Below are positions 57,166-64,000 of a stretch of 64,000 nt of DNA, piece by piece. The position numbers and the translations under genes were made by a program. The stretch covers positions 62,001-126,000 of the forward strand of contig BSDZ01000028.1 of NCBI GenBank assembly GCA_030268105.1, read 5' to 3'. The DNA comes from Volvox africanus (lineage: Eukaryota > Chlorophyta > Chlorophyceae > Chlamydomonadales > Volvocaceae). The notes below the pieces were generated by a model, which saw only the letters and a list, made by a program, of their open reading frames with translations, was not told the origin of the DNA and searched no databases. Every line of letters starts with the position of its first letter. Position 1 is the first letter of the stretch.

Positions 57166-58227
57166 ATACATATTTGTGTGTGTGTGTGCGCGTGTGCGTA
57201 TGATAGGCCCTTAAATGCATGTGTACATTAGGCACTTCACATAGACAGCTCTTATTCCTGCGTGATGCTGCATGCATTGAGCTGCAACACAGAGCACAGG
57301 TATGTACGCATATATAGGTACTGTATTCGTACTGGCACATACATCCTACCAAGCAACAAACGAGGAGTGTTAGCTCAAGCGATTATCAAATTATTATCAA
57401 CGGGCAATTACATACAATCTGTTGCGTCTCTGTTATATCCGCCGAAGCAGAGGCTTAATCGGAAGATGACCGACCATACACGGTCCTTCCCTCATACTAC
57501 CCGCAGACACCCAAGATACTACACAACCTGCCATGTACACGAAGTCAATAAGCTTTCTACCTTCCGTGATTGCAAACAAAATCTGCCATGACGGGAAAAT
57601 ATAGTGCGCAGTTATGATGTTACCCATGCATGCGTTATTGTCATCCCGTGCCGCTATGCAATACGCCATTTCAGTTACTGTAGTATCCTGGGGTATCTAC
57701 GGCTGCTGTCAAGGATTGGACCACAGATGGTCATCCTTCCGAGCGGGCCTTTGTAGGCCGACACAACAGAGACACAACAGTTACCATCGACCAGTGCGGT
57801 GCATTGCATGCCGCCAAGCACTGATGCATATATCCAACCATTGCTACGTAACACGCGACAACAAGAAGCAGCAGAAACAAAGGAAGGATGAAGGATGACG
57901 GTGACTCCAACAAGCGCCATAACTACCACAGTAGGTACGACTACCACATACACACTTCACCACAGCGAGCAGACAAGCAACGCTCAACCCACCCTTGTAC
58001 TACATGTGTGTACAACAGCTACAACAAAATCAACAGTTAAATTACCAGTGAGCAGGGCATGCAATCCAGCAGCCCTGTAGAGCAAGCGCGCAGCTGGGTG
58101 GCGACACACTATACTACTAAGGCATGGACGACAGAGACGGAGACCAGCAGAGGAGGGTCAGCTCCATGAATGGGTATATAGTATATACCGAAGGCAGGAT
58201 ACAGCGCGCCATGTTGGCGTGTGTCGC

Positions 58228-58749
58228 TCATGGAGTTGGCGCAAATCCCGCCGCCACACAAGCTGCCATACATGTTCCTAGGGCAGCATTGCAGGCCACT
58301 GCTGCCGCTGGAGTTCCCACACCTGACACACAAGAAACACCAGACGTATTGCGTGGGACATACATGCATGCTGTGTTAAGGCCGTCATATTAATGTAATC
58401 GCGTTTATCGCCGACTGGCTAGCAAATGTCATGTATGTGCATTATGTATGATGATAGATAATTAATAGGAAGGCAGGTTTGACTGCATCCTGGACATAAA
58501 GGCACCGCCTAAGACTGAGGAGTTAAACCCTGCTGCGTTCGTTGCATGATTTATCAGCTGTGTTCACTTACCCGCGGTGACGGTTCCGAACGTTAGTCCG
58601 GCGGCCGCGTAACATGCCACGGCAAGGGCGTTGCAGCCCTTCTGGCATACAGCATATGCCAGTGGCCCTGCTGAGCTGGGTCCGATGGCGGCAAAGATGC
58701 AAGCGAGTGCGATGAGTACTTTTGCATTCATGGTCGCCTTGCTTGGCAT
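58228..58749 (-). CDS. Small secreted Cys-rich protein, copy C (exons 58572-58749 and 58228-58322)
   Basis: Same gene structure as copies A and B. The protein differs from them but is shared with copy D: MPSKATMNAKVLIALACIF and CQKGC instead of CQTGC. The six mature Cys, their mirrored spacing, the splice sites and the TATA box are kept. Confidence 0.75.
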
Positions 58750-59090
58750 CCTGACAGATGGATGAAGCCGGGCTGATATCGGTAACAAAGCGGGTATACG
58801 TGTGAGTGATAAGTAGAGAAGAAATAAGAGGTTTGTGTGTGGCTGATATATAAGCGAATGATCGTTCAGTGCGATAGTGCTAGACTCAAGTACTGACCGT
58901 AAGAACTGAATCCTGGTTTCCTACTTGCTGAATTGCAAAGTTGGAATAATTCCAGCTACTTTGTGGGCTGGTTTATGTATACCTTGAGCGAAAGCACGAA
59001 TCGAACGCGCGGCTTATACCCGAGTTGCCGTATGTACTAGACCCGTGAGAGTCCGAGAGCTCGCGTCCGTGATGAGAGAAGCTGCGCACT

Positions 59091-59175
59091 TGTTTCTTTC
59101 GAAACCTTGCAAATATGTACTTTATGTCAAGGTCACTTACCCTTAGTTGCAAGTGTTCATTCTCTTTCCGAAACC
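59091..59175. other. Palindrome 2 spacer, 85 bp, inverted relative to palindrome 1
   Basis: Starts tgtttctttcgaaacc. It is the reverse complement of 46883-46967. Confidence 0.92.
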
Positions 59176-61097
59176 AGTGCGCAGCTTCTCTCATCACGGA
59201 CGCGAGCTCTCGGACTCTCACGGGTCTAGTACATACGGCAACTCGGGTATAAGCCGCGCGTTCGATTCGTGCTTTCGCTCAAGGTATACATAAACCAGCC
59301 CACAAAGTAGCTGGAATTATTCCAACTTTGCAATTCAGCAAGTAGGAAACCAGGATTCAGTTCTTACGGTCAGTACTTGAGTCTAGCACTATCGCACTGA
59401 ACGATCATTCGCTTATATATCAGCCACACACAAACCTCTTATTTCTTCTCTACTTATCACTCACACGTATACCCGCTTTGTTACCGATATCAGCCCGGCT
59501 TCATCCATCTGTCAGGATGCCAAGCAAGGCGACCATGAATGCAAAAGTACTCATCGCACTCGCTTGCATCTTTGCCGCCATCGGACCCAGCTCAGCAGGG
59601 CCACTGGCATATGCTGTATGCCAGAAGGGCTGCAACGCCCTTGCCGTGGCATGTTACGCGGCCGCCGGGCTAACGTTCGGAACCGTCACCGCGGGTAAGT
59701 GAACACAGCTGATAAATCATGCAACGAACGCAGCAGGGTTTAACTCCTCAGTCTTAGGCGGTGCCTTTATGTCCAGGATGCAGTCAAACCTGCCTTCCTA
59801 TTAATTATCTATCATCATGCATAATGCACATACATGACATTTGCTAGCCAGTCGGCGATAAACGCGATTACATTAATATGACGGCCTTAACACAGCATGC
59901 ATGTATGTCCCACGCAATACGTCTGGTGTTTCTTGTGTGTCAGGTGTGGGAACTCCAGCGGCAGCAGTGGCCTGCAATGCTGCCCTAGGAACATGTATGG
60001 CAGCTTGTGTGGCGGCGGGATTTGCGCCAACTCCATGAGCGACACACGCCAACATGGCGCGCTGTATCCTGCCTTCGGTATATACTATATACCCATTCAT
60101 GGAGCTGACCCTCCTCTGCTGGTCTCCGTCTCTGTCGTCCATGCCTTAGTAGTATAGTGTGTCGCCACCCAGCTGCGCGCTTGCTCTACAGGGCTGCTGG
60201 ATTGCATGCCCTGCTCACTGGTAATTTAACTGTTGATTTTGTTGTAGCTGTTGTACACACATGTAGTACAAGGGTGGGTTGAGCGTTGCTTGTCTGCTCG
60301 CTGTGGTGAAGTGTGTATGTGGTAGTCGTACCTACTGTGGTAGTTATGGCGCTTGTTGGAGTCACCGTCATCCTTCATCCTTCCTTTGTTTCTGCTGCTT
60401 CTTGTTGTCGCGTGTTACGTAGCAATGGTTGGATATATGCATCAGTGCTTGGCGGCATGCAATGCACCGCACTGGTCGATGGTAACTGTTGTGTCTCTGT
60501 TGTGTCGGCCTACAAAGGCCCGCTCGGAAGGATGACCATCTGTGGTCCAATCCTTGACAGCAGCCGTAGATACCCCAGGATACTACAGTAACTGAAATGG
60601 CGTAATGCATGGCGGCACGGGATGACAATAACGCATGCATGGGTAACAACATAACTGCGCACTATATCTTCCCGTCATGGCGGATTTTGTTTGCAATCAC
60701 GGAAGGTAGAAAGCTTATTGACTTCGTGTACATGGCAGGTTGTGTAGTATCTTGGGTGTCTGCGGGTAGTATGAGGGAAGGACCGTGTATGGTCGGTCAT
60801 CTTCCGATTAAGCCTCTGCTTCGGCGGATATAACAGAGACGCAACAGATTGTATGTAATTGCCCGTTGATAATAACTTGATAATCGCTTGAGCTAACACT
60901 CCTCATTTGTTGCTTGGTAGGATGTATGTGCCAGTACGAATACAGTACCTATATATGCGTACATACCTGTGCTCTGTGTTGCAGCTCAATGCATGCAGCA
61001 TCACGCAGGAATAAGAGCTGTCTATGTGAAGTGCCTAATGTACACATGCATTTAAGGGCCTATCATACACACACACGCACACACACACACGCACATA
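59176..61097. repeat. Palindrome 2, right arm
   Basis: Inverted copy of the left arm, carrying gene copy D. Similarity ends in the CA microsatellite at about 61097, so this arm is shorter outward than that of palindrome 1. Confidence 0.9.
59517..60038 (+). CDS. Small secreted Cys-rich protein, copy D (exons 59517-59694 and 59944-60038)
   Basis: Mirror image of copy C with the same protein, divergently transcribed from it across the 85-bp spacer. All exon borders are offset by exactly 12,208 bp from copy B. Confidence 0.75.
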
Positions 61098-63850
61098 TTT
61101 ATTGCCGCACGCTATGGGGATAATTGGAATGTTGAAGAGATTGGCAACAGTGCGGGCCGGGGATCCTGGAGGCTGAACACCTGGGGCTACGCGTTTAACA
61201 GCGCATTCTCGTTGTAGGTTTGATTTGAAAAAATCAAAGCTACAACGAGAAATGGACATGGTACCGAAGACGCCAACATGTCAGGTGCCATCCAAGGGAA
61301 TCAACGAACTAGGACATAGCCGGTACGGCATATTATGTAAGCTCCGTACGGCTTTACGCTTTGCAAAAGCAGGAACAAAATTCACCCATTAGAGCACTGG
61401 GACTGCCGACGCTGCGTGAAGAGCTCAACGTGAGCGCTGATAGAATTGTGGATGGCGGAAAACCACCCGGCAGGCAGCCATTTACAAACCACTCAAGCCC
61501 CCGCGGGTAGCACGGCCCTAAGACAGATGTAATTAGCATCCAAATTCTGTCCATAGTTTTATTGCAAATATAACATGTGCGGCATGCAGTTAACTAGTAC
61601 AGTCCCTCCACGTCGTACCCAATAGAGTGACGTAATAGGACCCCATGCATATGGCAGTATAGGTCGTACGACACGCCCGCCGTTATAACTATCTACACCA
61701 CCTCGTCCGAAAGGAAAAAATATTTTGACATCGTCATCAGTTTGCATTCGTCAACACTTATGTGACCAGCGTTGTACCGATTGCAATATTTACGAACTGC
61801 TGTAACGCCTCGTCGTGCGTCAAAAGTCATGACACAACGGCAAGGATAGCCCCATCCATATACCCACTCCTCCACAACAAACACAAACATATCGTACTAT
61901 CGTACGTTCGTACGCTAAGTCCTAAGAATTCAGTCCTTACACCATAAAATTCTCAGACTTGAGAATCTATTCCCCCCCGTGCTATGATTAAAAAGTCAAT
62001 CCCTTTTTTAATAAGGACACGGCTTTTGTAATCCATCTCTGTTTCGTACCTTGAACCTGGCAGCTGCAGAAAAATGTCAATCGGTGAATAAATAACCGAA
62101 TCGAGGTCACGACAGACACCAATTAACTATCAACCGTAAACCGCATTCTTACGGCATAAATCATGTGGTAAAGTAAGATGAAGTTTCTGGCTTCCTGGAA
62201 ACTCCGTTAATGTCAGATGAGAACGTTCCTTTGCATATATACACATACACATCTAGACACATACACATACACACATACACATACACACATACACATACTC
62301 ATACACATACTCATACACACACCCCAACCTCAAATCGAATATCCAAGTATCGCGTGCTCGTGTCAAGGCACCGCTGCGGGGTCCCCACGGCACTGTCATA
62401 AAACAACGCAATGGCGCAAGAGCACCTATTGTGTCGCTGGTACGGCATTACGTCATAAAGGCACCTCACAATGACCTGTGGCACTACACAAATAACATCC
62501 GCAATCCACGAGAACATTTACATGGCCACAAAACGCCACCATCGCCACCACCACACGCAAGTCACACGTGTCGGCGGGTGCCACAATCACCTCCACAGAC
62601 ACCGACCTAAAGGCCTGGATCCGAGCGGAATCCAAAGTACTTGTAGCTTTCCTAATCCCAGATGCCGTACACTTCAAGATCCGACCTCAATTGACTACAT
62701 AACGGACTAAGCCCGCTAAATCCGCTCACCGCCATTCGATACAGAGCCTCATCTACACTGCCGTCTTCTCCTCCTTCGACTTCGTCCCGCCGCAGCCTAT
62801 GATGGCCTGAGTCTTGCAGAGCCATGTAATGGTGTCGTGTTCACATTTAATTTCCTTGAACAAAAGCAGCTTAAGTCTGTCACGACACTGTTGCCTCATA
62901 CTGCTTCCAATCCGCCGGCATCCTCGAAAAAGCCACAATGGCATCCCTTGCGCCAAAACCCAACGCCATATCCTGCCGTACCGAGTCATACCGACGGAAG
63001 GAAATGTGAATAAGCTGGGGGAAGTGTCTAGGGGGAGGTTTGCGGCCGGGAACAATAAAAACCCAAGCAGCAGCAATCCTCCGTACAATCCTTCGGCCAT
63101 TGTGCAACCTTGCGTAATGTACAAATAAAGAAGAAACAAAGGCCATCGTAATTGGTAAGAATTTGTCAAAGTCAAAGTCAAAGTCGAGCACAAATGTTCA
63201 GCATTCGCGTGAGCCCCCTGCGACAACTTGTTGGTTTGTGACTTAAAACGTGCAGTGTAGCGACTGACCGAAACAAGTCGGAGTGTGTGTGTGGGAGGGG
63301 GATGAGGCAGGGGGTGTTCCCCGAGGCTCGGGAATAACAAAAATAATAGAAGAATGGGCGCAGCGATGCAGTCAATATGTGCTGTTCTGTTCTCATGGGT
63401 TGCAACGACTTTGGGACTTAGCGACCACGGAAAAGTGTCTGACAAAGTGCTAGACCACACAAACACAGAAAGAGAAAGACAGACAGACAGACAAACACAT
63501 ACAGACAAACAAACACAGACACACAAACAGACACAGACAGACAAACACAGACAGACAGGAAGAGTCTTCCCGTCTTCATCTCTCAAATGCATCTCATCTC
63601 ATCTCATCCACAACGCACCCACACGTCGGGATCACCTGCTAGAGACAGCCGTAACGGCCCGCATACCCATTAGCGGGGTCAGACCGCAACCGTAGAAATC
63701 CAACTGCTAAACCTCCTAGACGCTGGCACAGCCAACGGGGCAGCGATGGCTCGTACATGCCGCTGCATGAGCTCACCCACTTATGCAGCCCAGGTGCGGC
63801 GTGTTCGTCCGTACAGATTCGTCCTTTCATCTCATGCGGAATCAATGTAC
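61098..63850. other. Region without a defensible gene
   Basis: Contains a strong hairpin (61206-61251), an imperfect CACATA microsatellite (62238-62322), an ACAGACA repeat (63475-63560) and several short frames. A minus-strand frame at 62880-63190 (AIVAFSRMPADWKQYEATV) could be an exon, but I recognise no family. Confidence 0.4.
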
Positions 63851-63881
63851 AACATGTATCTCAGAGCTTCGCTTTCAGAGA

Positions 63882-64000
63882 ATCGCTCCGGAAGCTCATC
63901 AACCCACGCCACGTCCGCTCGGATGATGATGGCGGCGGAGGTGGAGGCGCCTCCACCTCCGCCGCCGATGGCGCCAATGCCGCCGCTAGCGTTGGCGGAG
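63882..64000 (+). CDS. Partial exon at right edge, unknown protein
   Basis: After a polypyrimidine-type acceptor (gcttcgctttcag) a frame reads ESLRKLINPRHVRSDDD, then Gly/Ala/Ser-rich sequence to the window end. An overlapping frame beginning at ATG 63857 is also open. No family can be assigned. Confidence 0.35.

Larger units (their letters stand above)
56655..59090. repeat. Palindrome 2, left arm
   Basis: Matches the palindrome 1 arms, with every landmark shifted by 12,208 bp from palindrome 1. The axis is at 59133. It includes the arm-specific block at 56856-57165 and retains the empty rickettsial insertion site at about 56752-56768. Confidence 0.92.

Noticed and set aside
62753..63592. 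279-codon minus-strand frame
   Set aside because: Much of it is translated CACA/ACAGACA-type repeat (Cys/Val/Leu/Ser runs) and low-complexity sequence. No family resemblance.

Overview
The window looks like nuclear DNA of a volvocine green alga, most probably Volvox. It has GC-rich, intron-dense genes with Ala/Gly/Ser-rich linkers, many long microsatellites, Ty1/copia and Ty3/gypsy LTR retrotransposons, and an AT-rich insert of Rickettsiales-type genes. From memory, a rickettsial insert of about 9 kb has been reported in the nuclear genome of V. carteri strain EVE. This is probably the same or a related locus, but I could not compare sequences.

Layout. (1) 1-16.1 kb, minus strand: a four-domain-type voltage-gated cation channel. 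Domains I and II are readable exon by exon. They are followed by more than 2,000 residues of low-complexity II-III linker, and the gene leaves the window at base 1. (2) 16.1-18.6 kb: intergenic, with a 21-bp minisatellite. (3) 18.6-35.7 kb: two nearly identical 4,740-bp copia elements in inverted orientation. The first is split by a 7,472-bp chromodomain gypsy element. The 5-bp target duplications of the two copia elements are exchanged, which shows that the 162 bp between them was inverted by recombination. (4) 35.9-44.5 kb: a mosaic of rickettsial gene fragments (ParB-like, rodZ, zapA plus a 6S RNA candidate, rplA, pccA, IS256, traA, a DnaA-like replication gene, traN). A solo copia LTR with its own target duplication lies inside it. 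(5) 44.5-49.1 kb and 56.7-61.1 kb: two large palindromes whose arms each carry one copy of a two-exon gene for a 90-residue secreted Cys-rich protein, so there are four copies in two head-to-head pairs. The rickettsial DNA sits inside the left arm of the first palindrome. (6) 49.2-56.3 kb, between the palindromes: a solo gypsy LTR, a TBC-domain RabGAP gene and an ATG10-like autophagy gene. (7) 61.1-63.9 kb: no gene I can defend, and a partial exon at the right edge.

Order of events from nesting. The palindrome arm existed first. Rickettsial DNA then entered it without loss of target sequence. A copia element later inserted into the rickettsial DNA and collapsed to a solo LTR. The gypsy element inserted into a full-length copia recently, since I saw only three differences between its LTRs. 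Almost all long plus-strand reading frames at 0.9-4 kb are antisense shadows of one minus-strand exon.
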